From Mesorhizobium sp. L-8-3 (GTDB lineage: Bacteria; Pseudomonadota; Alphaproteobacteria; Rhizobiales; Rhizobiaceae): 64,000 nucleotides of DNA. Below the pieces are notes generated by a model. That model did not search any database, was not told the origin of the DNA, and saw only the letters and a list, made by a program, of their open reading frames with translations. Below, piece by piece: positions 37,047-45,691 of this stretch. How positions within the stretch are numbered: position 1 is the stretch's first letter; every line of letters starts with the position of its first letter. Location of the stretch: the NCBI RefSeq assembly GCF_016756615.1, contig NZ_AP023262.1, positions 7,317,501 to 7,381,500 of the forward strand. Reading direction: 5' to 3'. Made by a program: the position numbers and the translations under genes.

Positions 37047-37313
37047 AAGGCGACAGGAGATGTCGGACGGCGTTGAGTGAGACGTCGGCCGCGGAGCCCG
37101 GAAAGAAGCTAGTTGTCAAAATCTGATGGAGTAGATGCCCCCTCGCGTCTTCACCCCGATTTGGTCGGTTTGCCCGTCGGGATTGTAGCTCGGCCATCGG
37201 GCGCCACGTCGGATAATTTCGCGGGTCAGGCCTGGACTAAAGCAAGGGTCGTATGGCAGCCACAGCGGTCTGGTCGCTGAAAAGGGGACATTCTTGGAAA
37301 GGATCAGAATTGT

Positions 37314-38210
37314 TCAGAAATCGATCAAACGTGCGAGGCTTATAAGACCAGGATCAATTCCCAGCTCCGACATTGGAGCCTGCGCCGCCGCTGGATTACT
37401 GTGATAACTAACCTTCCACGTCACCGTTGTTGCATTGATGTGCTTGGTTATTTCCTCGAGATATGGCGCGTCCACCTCCGAAAGGGAGTGTCCCATGACG
37501 AGGATTCGACGCACTGATCTCAGGCTATGGAAGAACGGCTGCTGCTGCAGGATGATTTTGTCGGTCGGCTTGAACGTCGCCGAAAAATAGTCGTCGACGA
37601 TCCTGTTGCCCTCAAGGACGCGTGTGTCCGCAGCCTCGACATCGACGCCGTGATTGAGGGAGTCCGCCAAAGTGCGCTGCCATGCATGGCCGAGCACGAG
37701 TTGGTCAGTAGAGCTACTGGCTTGCCCGTGAATGTGCAGAACCTGGCTATCGGCAATTCCATAAGCCTTCTGAAGTGTCGGCGTATAATTGAAGTTGAGA
37801 TAACGCGCGGTCGGGTCGAGCGGTAAAGGTTTGCCGGTGAATGAATTGGCTGCGGGGATGCGAAGCTGTCGAATCCAATCGGCGAACCGTCCACGCATTG
37901 TAGAAGAAATAGCCTCGACGACGCGGTTCAGTTCACACTGATAGTCGTGATGGCCTGAATCACTCCAGTCCTCCGCTCCATAGGACATGAGAAATTGAGA
38001 GGCATAGTCAATAACCGTGTCGACATCGAAGTCGGCCAGCCTCGCCTCGAATTCCCACCAGAACGCGTCGTCGACTGCAAAATATGTCTCGACTTCGCGA
38101 TAGGTGGCCAGATCGACTTCCTTGAGATATCGGCCGAAGTCCAGGTAATCCGATGGAATATCGTGATAGCGGTCAAAGCCATTGCCGATGATGTATAACG
38201 TGTCGCTCAT
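37314..38210 (-). CDS. AbiH-family abortive-infection-like protein
   Basis: A 298-residue protein. The N-terminal motif LYIIGNGFDRYHDIPSDYLDFGRYL is the hallmark of AbiH. LNFNYTPTLQKAYG, VLHIHGQASSSTDQLVLGH and ILVMGHSLSEVDAPYLEEI follow in family order. AbiH proteins block phage growth by an unknown mechanism. It starts 9 bases after the Mrr-like gene 38220-39161 and ends the defence operon, whose transcription points at the nifH control region. Confidence 0.85.
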   Translation of the reverse strand: MSDTLYIIGNGFDRYHDIPSDYLDFGRYLKEVDLATYREVETYFAVDDAFWWEFEARLADFDVDTVIDYASQFLMSYGAEDWSDSGHHDYQCELNRVVEAISSTMRGRFADWIRQLRIPAANSFTGKPLPLDPTARYLNFNYTPTLQKAYGIADSQVLHIHGQASSSTDQLVLGHAWQRTLADSLNHGVDVEAADTRVLEGNRIVDDYFSATFKPTDKIILQQQPFFHSLRSVRRILVMGHSLSEVDAPYLEEITKHINATTVTWKVSYHSNPAAAQAPMSELGIDPGLISLARLIDF

Positions 38211-38219
38211 CAGCCTGCT

Positions 38220-39161
38220 TTATTCCAGAGTTACGCTGAAGCTCGGATATGGCTTTCGAAATGCAGTAAGGACGCGATCGCGGGCGTGGTCCATTTCCCG
38301 GGCAGCGGCATCGGTCAACATGAAGGTCGGACAGGACGGATCGCCACAGCCGCACGGCCTGATCGCACCGATTGAAAGCAAGGTTTTATAGCGGCGACGA
38401 AGGTGATCTAGTTCACGCACCGTCGCTTCGAGGGCCGATCGGACGCTTGGATCACGGATGTGATGCAACGAGGGAAGGCGATGGATTTCTACGCCTTCAC
38501 GGGTTTGCCAGATGCCGGTGCTAAGCACGCGAATGGTGTCTTCGACGGCCTGTAGGAAGGCTGGAAGGTTACTCTCCTGCTGAAAGGGTGTTCGAAAGGC
38601 CGGTCTATCGAAGGCCCGCGCAAGCATCGCCAGTGTCTGGTCATCGGTAATAGCCGAGAACCGGTCAACGAAATCGCGCAGTTCAGCCGCGGTGTCGGGA
38701 AAGGGGACCCCTTCGACCAAACGTCGAAGGAGGAACTCGGCGCGGAGCCTCAGATGTTCTTCAAACTCTGAGCCCGACCAAATCGTGACGCGAGCCACTC
38801 CCAGCTTGTTGGCCGCAGCTTTCACTTCGTCCCGCCCCTGAGCGGAGACGCTGCATCGACAAACAAACTTAAAGGTCGCCGGGCGCCCGAACGCAGCACC
38901 GATTGCCGCTGACATATCCTTCTCGGCCTTTGTCTGAGTAAGACTTGCGCGGTTTACGCATTGAATGACAGTCCGTTCGTCCGGCCGGTCGTCGAATGGC
39001 CGAGTGCCGACGATGTCTCGCCCTTGATCGCTGCCGGTCTGGCCGTACCAGGCGAGGTCGGTCCATCCCTCACAGAGGTGATAGGCAAAGACAAGTCGTT
39101 CGAACTCGGACCCACTGAAATCCTCGAAATGAATCGGTCGAACTGTCTGGGCGATACTCAT
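38220..39161 (-). CDS. Mrr-like restriction endonuclease-fold protein
   Basis: A 313-residue protein. The first ~130 residues look like a PD-(D/E)xK nuclease: FSGSEFERLVFAYHLC, then YGQTGSDQGRDIVGTR with the catalytic-type Asp, then VIQCVNRASLTQTKAEKD. The usual QCK is QCVN here, so the catalytic lysine position is shifted or lost. The C-terminal half is helical and ends with a cysteine cluster (RPCGCGDPSCPTFML), possibly a zinc site. GGAAGGGA precedes the ATG. The neighbours suggest phage defence. Confidence 0.65.
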   Translation of the reverse strand: MSIAQTVRPIHFEDFSGSEFERLVFAYHLCEGWTDLAWYGQTGSDQGRDIVGTRPFDDRPDERTVIQCVNRASLTQTKAEKDMSAAIGAAFGRPATFKFVCRCSVSAQGRDEVKAAANKLGVARVTIWSGSEFEEHLRLRAEFLLRRLVEGVPFPDTAAELRDFVDRFSAITDDQTLAMLARAFDRPAFRTPFQQESNLPAFLQAVEDTIRVLSTGIWQTREGVEIHRLPSLHHIRDPSVRSALEATVRELDHLRRRYKTLLSIGAIRPCGCGDPSCPTFMLTDAAAREMDHARDRVLTAFRKPYPSFSVTLE

Positions 39162-39289
39162 AGAGATCCCTTCCTGGGACGCACGCCCCTAGCCAGGACC
39201 CTCACAGCAGATTGTCCGATTGCTGCGCATGTGCAGGGTCGGGCGGGGGCACAAACTGGTCGATGTTTTTCAAAAGGCAATGTGTGTTG

Positions 39290-40246
39290 CTATTTCTCGG
39301 CATCAAGCCAATTGCTTCCTGTTCGCAGATCGGCGGGATCCTCGGAGTCTTTTGGGATCTGGAGGGAGATGCGCCAATCGTTCGTTTTTCGCCGGCGCGA
39401 GTCGAATTCGACGCGCTGGATCGCGGCCATCTCGTCGGATGCGTACTCGACCTTGTGCGCCGCATCGAGAGTGATCTGCTCGGCCTCTATCCAAAGCGCG
39501 ACCGTCAGTAGGACGTCACCGAGCACGCAGGGGCCGTCGGCGGTGGTGAGGGTGACTGAGCCGGGATAAGGAAAGCATGCGGTGCGGAACGCAGGCGGTT
39601 GCGCCTTTTGAATGCCGTCAAACGGATCTGCAGCCCCTTGGATTTGGTGCCACAGATCAGTTAGAGACCAAGTTGTGTCGGACTCGGTGTTGCGAAAGAT
39701 CGGCGCGAGCGGGTCAGTATCCTCCGGTAAAGTAAAATCCACGTCCTGCGGACTGGGAACTTTCCAATCGAGCGAACGGAATCTCCGGATGCCGATCCGT
39801 GCAATGCCGCAGGCCCTATGCCAAAAGAGCACAAAGTCCAGTCGCAACAAGATCGAGTTGATTTCCGCAACCGTAATTTCCGAAATTTTCCGCAGGGAAA
39901 TGCCCGCATGAGACGCGGCAATCTGAGCCTCCGGGGAAAAGCCAGATGCGGCGACGGCAATGGTTCGATCCGCGCCAATCGAAGACTTCTTTGTGGCTAG
40001 CTGCTCGATCCAGGTGACATCCTGCAGCCTTGATCTGCGTCGACATTCGATTGTGACAAGCATTTCGGTCGTGCCGACTTTGGCACGAATGCTGGCATCC
40101 ACTTCCCTCAGCCGACCTGTGAGCTTGCAACGCAGACGATCCGGTGACTTGACGATCAGCCCCCGGGGGCCTGCGTCGGCCTCGATCCGCGCGATCAGGC
40201 GTTCGAATTCGCGCCATTCGGGATCCCGATGTCGGTTCGCGGTCAT
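39290..40246 (-). CDS. Mrr-type restriction endonuclease domain protein
   Basis: A 318-residue protein. Residues ~10-115 carry the Mrr pattern: EFERLIARIEADAG, then REVDASIRAK, then LVTIECRRRSRLQDVTWIEQLATKK and IAVAASGFSPEAQIAA. The remaining ~200 residues are unassigned. Its ATG overlaps the TcmP stop by 4 bases (ATGA), tying it to the TcmP/DUF5131 pair. A 128-base gap separates it from the second Mrr-like gene. Confidence 0.75.
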   Translation of the reverse strand: MTANRHRDPEWREFERLIARIEADAGPRGLIVKSPDRLRCKLTGRLREVDASIRAKVGTTEMLVTIECRRRSRLQDVTWIEQLATKKSSIGADRTIAVAASGFSPEAQIAASHAGISLRKISEITVAEINSILLRLDFVLFWHRACGIARIGIRRFRSLDWKVPSPQDVDFTLPEDTDPLAPIFRNTESDTTWSLTDLWHQIQGAADPFDGIQKAQPPAFRTACFPYPGSVTLTTADGPCVLGDVLLTVALWIEAEQITLDAAHKVEYASDEMAAIQRVEFDSRRRKTNDWRISLQIPKDSEDPADLRTGSNWLDAEK

Positions 40247-41508
40247 TCTTTTGGACCGCCTCTTGTTCCGGCATTCAGGAACATTGGGAAGAAGCTGATC
40301 TGCTTCTTCATTTTGATGACGTCATCAACGCCAATCGTATTGGCCTTCCGTCGCTCCCCGCCGGCGGGTGTTATCACCTCAAGGTCTGGGTTTTCGATGA
40401 TCGCTGCATGGACATCGTCGGCGTGCGCCGGGGTAATGTTGTATATGCTTTCGTAGAAGTCCATGACAGGCATGGCGTCTCCGCATTCCATGATCAGGCG
40501 CGGAATGTCTCCGAGAAGCTGGTTCTTTGCCGATACGCGACCGCTGATGTCGAAGAGGTAGAGCATGCCTTCATCATGCTTTGGATCGTAGGAGAGCATG
40601 TTGAGGCCGGATCGACCGAAGTGTGCCTGTAAGCTGGCGTTGTCGTGAAGAATGTTGTTGTAGACCTGCCTTGCCCGATAGGCATTCGCAAAGTGGATCA
40701 GCCAGTACCGCCACCCGCCGGGATTATTGATCGAGAACGGGCTGACATAGGGGGCGCACAATCGGAAAGCGTCAAAGACGATTTTCTCGGCTGTGCCGAG
40801 CCAGTCCTTTTGGCTCATTAACGCATCGAGCGCCTGGATATCGTTGCTCGTCAGCCCGAGATGATCGAGCTGGGCGCGAAGCCGCTCCGGCTGGTCCTTT
40901 TGAAGGAATGCGAGCAGCGAACTGATGACGAAGGTGTAGAAAATCTCAGCCGCGGGATAAGAGTGCATAATGTCGAGGATGGTGTTCCGCTCGACATGGC
41001 TGTGACCGCATTGATCGAGGTTGAAGATGACGCTCCGATAGCGGCCTTGCCCCAACAGGCTCTTGATATCGGGATAAGCGGCTTCGAAGAACTCGTTCAG
41101 ATATTCGACCCGCAGATGCAGCTTGGGGCAGCTCTGGCTAGCCTCTGCTTGCATCGGTGCGACATGCGTCTTCAGAAGTTCGATCGCATCGCGGTTGGCG
41201 TCGTTGAATACGAGGAGGCATTCGACTTCGACAGCGCCAAGCCCTTGGACGGCGCGCTGCGTGTTCACAGCCTCGACTGCTCGTTTTAATTCCTCGATGA
41301 AAATCAACGGCGATCCAGGTGAGCCGCACTGGTAGCGCCCGCCGCCAGCGAAACCGTCGACGATCGCGAGGCGAAATCGCTCCTGCTGAGGCAGCCTACA
41401 GCGGACCGTCAGGTAGTCGAATACATATTCTCGCAAAATTTTATGTTTGCGGCGAGAGTGTTCCTCCAGCTTTGCTCCGTCGGCCCATTCATATCGTTTT
41501 TCGACCAC
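40243..41508 (-). CDS. tcmP: Three-Cys-motif partner protein TcmP
   Basis: A 421-residue protein. The start is GTG at 41508, with GGGGGGAG at ideal spacing; the long N-terminal frame extension to 41814 is antisense to DUF5131. The family start KLEEHSRRKHKILREYVFDYL and LAIVDGFAGGGRYQ (a Rossmann-type glycine motif) are clear, followed by IFNLDQCGHSHV. TcmP proteins are always coupled to three-Cys proteins and are predicted to act in nucleic-acid or nucleotide modification. The function is unknown. Confidence 0.85.
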   Translation of the reverse strand: MVEKRYEWADGAKLEEHSRRKHKILREYVFDYLTVRCRLPQQERFRLAIVDGFAGGGRYQCGSPGSPLIFIEELKRAVEAVNTQRAVQGLGAVEVECLLVFNDANRDAIELLKTHVAPMQAEASQSCPKLHLRVEYLNEFFEAAYPDIKSLLGQGRYRSVIFNLDQCGHSHVERNTILDIMHSYPAAEIFYTFVISSLLAFLQKDQPERLRAQLDHLGLTSNDIQALDALMSQKDWLGTAEKIVFDAFRLCAPYVSPFSINNPGGWRYWLIHFANAYRARQVYNNILHDNASLQAHFGRSGLNMLSYDPKHDEGMLYLFDISGRVSAKNQLLGDIPRLIMECGDAMPVMDFYESIYNITPAHADDVHAAIIENPDLEVITPAGGERRKANTIGVDDVIKMKKQISFFPMFLNAGTRGGPKE

Positions 41509-41533
41509 TTTGCTCCCCCCGACGGATGTTGTT

Positions 41534-42322
41534 CTACATTGTAACCGTGCCTTGCTGGGTGGTCGGCATCTCGTCCCAGGTCCGGCCCCGATACTCGCGC
41601 CCGTTGGCCTTCTTGGAACGCTTTTTGTTATCCTTGCCCCAGGTTCCCCACTGCTTGAAGAAGAAGGCGGTACCGGCCGCCAGGCATTGGCCGTAAATTT
41701 CGTCGATCCATTCTTCCCTGATCGGTCGAGCGGATTTGCCGCTTTCACCGCCCACGATGGCCCAATGGATGTCGCGGAGGTCGACGGCGCCAACCGATCC
41801 AATGAGAGGCTCAAAAGAGATGAAGCGAATGGCTGCGGGCGCCTGGCGGAGATAGTCGACTCGACTCACGACGTTCGAGTCTTCAATGCTAGTGCCCAGC
41901 CAGACATTGGGCAGGATGTCGCCCAACCGCGAGGCGACGAGAGCTGCCATTCGCCCGGGACGCTTAGTAAGGATTTGATAGTTGTGGCGCGGGGTCTCGC
42001 GCATGACCTTCCAGACCTCAAGGATGAATTCGTCGCTGACACCCTCGTGGAAGAGGTCGCTCATAGAGTTTACGAAGATTTTCCGCGGTTTCTTCCATCC
42101 GTAGGGCATGGCCAGCGCCTTGCGATCTTCCCGCACGACGCCATTCCACACCGTGCGCTTTCCCGTCTTACGGGTAAGTCCCGCATATTTTGCGATGCCC
42201 ATGGCCTCAAGGCGTTTGGCCATTTCCATAGCATAACAATGGGTGCAGCCTGCGGTGACGATGGAGCATCCTGCGACGGGGTTCCAAGTGGAGTCTGTCC
42301 ACTCTATCTGAGTTTCAGCCAT
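41534..42322 (-). CDS. DUF5131 / phage Gp37-Gp68 family three-Cys protein
   Basis: A 262-residue protein with IEWTDSTWNPVAGCSIVTAG followed by CTHCYA, a CX6CX2C motif like a radical-SAM iron-sulfur site, near residue 20. IFVNSMSDLFHEG and WLGTSIEDSNVVSRVDYLR follow, with FISFEPLIG and WAIVGGESGKSARP later; all are family signatures. The ATG at 42322 follows GGGAGGG. It lies 25 bases before TcmP, its usual partner, and 36 bases after vapC. Phage and defence-island homologues exist; the chemistry is unproven. Confidence 0.87.
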   Translation of the reverse strand: MAETQIEWTDSTWNPVAGCSIVTAGCTHCYAMEMAKRLEAMGIAKYAGLTRKTGKRTVWNGVVREDRKALAMPYGWKKPRKIFVNSMSDLFHEGVSDEFILEVWKVMRETPRHNYQILTKRPGRMAALVASRLGDILPNVWLGTSIEDSNVVSRVDYLRQAPAAIRFISFEPLIGSVGAVDLRDIHWAIVGGESGKSARPIREEWIDEIYGQCLAAGTAFFFKQWGTWGKDNKKRSKKANGREYRGRTWDEMPTTQQGTVTM

Positions 42323-42358
42323 CTTGCCCTCCCGAGCATTCCTTGACCCCACGCCGCA

Positions 42359-42790
42359 TCAGACCGCTCCGCGTATCGGATTGACGACCTTGAGCCCGGC
42401 AAAGTCTTTTTCGTTATCTGTTACCAGCACGCACTCGTTCGCTCCGGCGACAGCGGCGATGATCATGTCGAGCCCGCTGCGCGGCTTGCCGGCCGCTTTT
42501 CCTCCTGCCATCAGCCGCGCCCAGATCAGCCCTGCCTTGTCGTCGAACGAGAGGATGCGGCCCGCAAACAGCGCCTGCGGCCCCTCAGGCCCAGAGAACC
42601 ACTTGTCGAGTGCGTCGCGTTTTTTCCCGCGCGGCTTCTCCAGAACCCCGCGAAGAATTTCCGCAACGGTCAGCGAAGCGATGAACAAATCCTCGTCTCG
42701 CTGTCTCGACATCCATGCCAGGAGCGATTCCGACGGCTGCGATTTCACGACATTGCTGATGATGTTGGTATCGAGGAGGTAGCGTGTCAC
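42359..42790 (-). CDS. vapC: PIN-domain toxin, VapC/FitB type
   Basis: A 143-residue ribonuclease toxin. The PIN acidic set is visible: Asp in YLLDTNIIS, Glu in TVAEILRG, Asp in SGLDMIIAAVA and Asp in LVTDNEKDF. The start overlaps the antitoxin stop by 4 bases. It should cleave specific RNAs when free of VapB. Confidence 0.9.
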   Translation of the reverse strand: MTRYLLDTNIISNVVKSQPSESLLAWMSRQRDEDLFIASLTVAEILRGVLEKPRGKKRDALDKWFSGPEGPQALFAGRILSFDDKAGLIWARLMAGGKAAGKPRSGLDMIIAAVAGANECVLVTDNEKDFAGLKVVNPIRGAV

Positions 42791-43086
42791 AGGTCGATCT
42801 TCCGTCCCTCTTCATGGGGGCGGGAAAGATCGAGGTCAGCTCCCACCAGCGGCGAACGACGCAATGCGGCGAGAATCCCGCCAAGCTTGGGTGGCTCGCC
42901 GGCGATGGTCTGGCTGACAGCAGCGCGCAGGCTAGAGGCATCCGGTCCATCTTCGGCCAGGCGGCGAGCCAAAGATCGAATGAGGTCGCGATCGACATCG
43001 CGGCCAAGCACCTCGAAGCGCGCCAAGCCGCGCTCGCTGAGGCGAGATCGATAGTTTTGAATGGCGCGTTTTTGCGAGCTGCCCAT
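42787..43086 (-). CDS. vapB: VapB-like antitoxin
   Basis: A 99-residue protein encoded directly before and overlapping vapC. The N-terminal part (SQKRAIQNYRSRLSERGLARFEVLG) looks like a short DNA-binding segment of the kind seen in such antitoxins. The C-terminal part (SPLVGADLDLSRPHEEGRKIDL) is the acidic toxin-binding tail. GGAGG precedes the ATG. It may also be the promoter-proximal gene of the following defence operon. Confidence 0.8.
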   Translation of the reverse strand: MGSSQKRAIQNYRSRLSERGLARFEVLGRDVDRDLIRSLARRLAEDGPDASSLRAAVSQTIAGEPPKLGGILAALRRSPLVGADLDLSRPHEEGRKIDL

Positions 43087-43553
43087 AGTTACCTCCGACT
43101 TATTTCCAGTAATATAACCAGAATGCTGGGTTTGATCAAGGTGCAGGCAGTCCGGGCAGTGCGCTCTTTCGGTTGAATGGGATCGGTGGACGCGTGATAT
43201 ATGTTTACGCGACGGTACTTTTTGACCAGCGTCGAGCAGGCCGCCGGCCGACGCGAGGTGTAAAGATCGTCCGATGTGGTGCCGATGGTTGGCGAAACCT
43301 CAAAAAAATCTTTCTGGCAATTTTCCCTTTGAAATCAAAAGCGTAACTTTTTTACGACCTCAGCGTCGGATTTTTTGCGCTGACAAGAGAAATATCTCGG
43401 CGCCGACCAGAGGGCCTCGGCCCCAGGACGGGCGAGGCTCGTTCGGAGAACGGCGCGAAACAGGGATTGGTCGATTCGCGCGGCGATGATTGACCACAAG
43501 GCCTGCTGGACGGGTTCCGCGTGCAGGTGCCCGTCGCTCCCCGCCTTGCAAAA
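43087..43553. other. Divergent intergenic region between vapB and abiEi
   Basis: About 470 bases with no recognisable gene. The region must contain the promoters for vapBC (minus) and the AbiE pair (plus). T-rich patches occur near 43300-43370. No NifA or sigma-54 site seen. Confidence 0.5.
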
Positions 43554-43583
43554 CTGTCAGAAAATCGCATACATTTCTGACAG
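43554..43583. promoter_or_regulatory. Inverted repeat at the abiEi start, likely autoregulatory operator
   Basis: CTGTCAGAAA (43554-43563) and TTTCTGACAG (43574-43583) are exact 10-base inverted arms with a 10-base spacer, ending inside the ribosome-binding site of the antitoxin gene. AbiEi antitoxins are known to bind inverted repeats in their own promoter. Confidence 0.75.
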
Positions 43584-43593
43584 GAGTATGGCC

Positions 43594-44187
43594 ATGCAAC
43601 GGTTGACCGAACAGATTCTTGCGCACGCGAAAGGGCTGCCAGAGGGCACGCCGGTCGCAGCTAAGAGCTTGCTTCACCTGGGGAATCGCGCCGCGGTGGA
43701 TCAGGCATTGTCGTGTCTAGCCGAGCGGACGCAGTTGATCCGGGCGGGTCGCGGCGTCTATCTCCTTCCGGTCACGAGCAGGTTCGGCACCCGGGCTCCC
43801 TCCGTGGAGCAAGCGGTCGAGGCGCTTGCCAGCCAGCGCGGGGAGATCATCGTCACCAGTGGGGCCGTTGCCGCCAACACCCTCGGTCTCACGAGACAGG
43901 TGCCGGTCCGGTCGGTCTATCTGACTTCCGGCCGCACCCGGAAGATGAGCCTCGGCAAGCAGGTCGTCGAGCTTCGCCACGCGCCTCGTTGGCAGCTCGC
44001 CATGGCGCATCGGCCCGCTGGCGAGGCGGTGCGAGCGTTGGCTTGGCTTGGGCCGGGAAAGGCTGAGGCCGCCCTCCAGACACTGAAGCGGAAACTCCCG
44101 CCGGGCGCCTTCAGCGAGTTGGTCGCGGTAGCGCCGCAGCTTCCGACCTGGATGGCGCGCAGCGTGGGCAAGGCCGCACATGGCTGA
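43594..44187 (+). CDS. AbiEi/DUF6088-family antitoxin
   Basis: A 197-residue protein. The N-terminal winged helix is LTEQILAHAKGLPEGTPVAAKSLLHLGNRAAVDQALSCL, and the C-terminal domain carries VTSGAVAANTLGLTRQVPVRSVYLTSGRTR. The ATG at 43594 is chosen over 43588 because AGGAG then has normal spacing. The stop overlaps the toxin start by 8 bases. It appears intact although its toxin is frameshifted. Confidence 0.88.
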   Translation: MQRLTEQILAHAKGLPEGTPVAAKSLLHLGNRAAVDQALSCLAERTQLIRAGRGVYLLPVTSRFGTRAPSVEQAVEALASQRGEIIVTSGAVAANTLGLTRQVPVRSVYLTSGRTRKMSLGKQVVELRHAPRWQLAMAHRPAGEAVRALAWLGPGKAEAALQTLKRKLPPGAFSELVAVAPQLPTWMARSVGKAAHG

Positions 44188-45180
44188 TCCCTTTCTCCAC
44201 CTCCCGATCGAGGATCGGCGGGAGGCGCTCGGCGTCGCGGCCGATCGGTCCGGCAGGCCGGCGCATCTCCTCGAGAAGGACGTGTGGGTGGTCTGGGCGC
44301 TCGCCACCTTTATGGCTCGGCGCTCGGCAAGGGCGGCACGTCGCTGTCCAAAGCCTATCAGGTTATCCAGCGGTTTTCCGAGGACGTCGACCTAACATAC
44401 GACATCCGGCCGATTGCACCCGACTTGGTGGGCGACGACGGCGAAGCGTTGCCGGAGACCCGTAGCGAGGAAAAACGCTGGTCCAGTGAGGTGCGTAAGC
44501 GCCTGCCCAATTGGGTTGAAGGAAGCGTTCAGCCGATCATCGCAGATGCGCTCGCGGCTGAAGCTTTGGCGGCCGCCATCCGCGTCGAGGGCGAGAAGCT
44601 GTTCATCGATTACGAAGCCGCGACGCCTGGCTCCGGCTATGTGGCGCCGAGCGTGATGCTCGAATTCGGAGCACGATCGACGGGCGAGCCCGCGAGCTTG
44701 CGCGACATCGCCTGCGACGCGTCTGGCCTGATCGAGGGCGTGACCTTTCCCACGGCTCGTCCACGCGTGATGCATGCGGAGCGAACCTTCTGGGAGAAGG
44801 CGACGGCCATCCATGTCTTCTGCCTGCAGGAGCGCCGGCGCGGCGATCGCTTTGCTCGTCACTGGCACGATGTCGCGCGGTTGGACGAAACCGGTTTTAC
44901 CCCGTCCGCCTTTGCTGATCGCGATCTGGCGAACGCAGTGGCGCGCCACAAGACCATGTTCTTCGCCGAGAAAGCGCCCGATCGAACGCCCATCGATTAC
45001 GCGGCGGCTGTCAACGGCGGTCTGCGGCTTGTGCCCGCAGGCGATGGTCTGAAGGCGCTTGAAGAGGACTACGCCCGCATGGTCGACGACGGGCTTCTTC
45101 TGGAAGACGCGGAGCCTTTCGAAGCGCTGATGGCGCGATGTGCCGATATCGCCGAGCGAGCCAATTACATCCGCGAATAG
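44180..45180 (+). pseudogene. AbiEii-type nucleotidyltransferase toxin, frameshifted
   Basis: From the ATG at 44180 the frame reads MADPFLHLPIEDRREALGV, then LEKDVWVVWALAT. At about 44310 the homologous reading moves to another frame (LYGSALGKGGTSLSKAYQVIQRF, then SEDVDLTYDI). The five residues normally before KGGTSLSK are also missing. The nucleotidyltransferase GGTSLSK and SEDVDLT motifs and the long C-terminal domain are otherwise preserved to 45180. As sequenced, no full-length toxin can be made without frameshifting. Confidence 0.8.
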
Positions 45181-45202
45181 AAAAAACTGGGGGGGCGGCG
45201 CC

Positions 45203-45647
45203 GTGCGAATTTCGCGGATCAAAATTACAAACTTCGCCAATCGGCGCGCTGCGGGCGGGAATGCTCGATGCGCTGATGGCGGCAGAGCCAAGCCTCGCCG
45301 ATCAGCGCGAACAGGTGGTGCGCATGTCGGCGGCGCTCGCTGTCGGCGGGCCGCTCGCCGACCTGGATCTGGCGAGCCTCGGTGGACGCGACGCGTCGCC
45401 TCTCCATCTTAATCTGTTGACGCCGCACTCGGCAAAGGGCTGCGAAGATGATGTCGTGATCATGGTGGGACTCGATCTGGGCGGTTTGCCCTGGCGCAAC
45501 GAGCAGCCGGCGGCGCGACGCGAAAGCCGACGGCTGTTCTATGTTGGCCTGACGCGGGCCCGCGACGAGATCCATATGCTGTATTCCGGTTACGTCGATA
45601 CCGGCCGCGGGCGAAGGTTCGGCACCCCGTCCCGTGCAAGAGCGTAG
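45203..45647 (+). pseudogene. OLD-like ATPase start fused to UvrD-like helicase end
   Basis: A GTG at 45203 opens VRISRIKITNFAN, the N-terminal strand typical of OLD/RecF-type ATPases. Within about 15 codons the homology changes to the C-terminal end of a UvrD-like helicase: LNLLTPHSAKGCEDDVVIMVGLD, then ESRRLFYVGLTRARDEIHMLYSG (motifs V and VI). This continues in another frame to 45647. Adjacent OLD-nuclease and UvrD-helicase genes define Gabija-type loci, so this may be a deletion scar of one. The ATPase part is short and less certain. Confidence 0.55.
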
Positions 45648-45691
45648 CCGTCGACAAGTGTGGAGATCAGCTCCTTTGCATTGGGAAACCG

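Noticed and set aside
41509..41814. N-terminal extension of the TcmP frame.
   Set aside because: It is out-of-frame sequence of the DUF5131 gene; the family start follows the GTG at 41508 with a strong ribosome-binding site.
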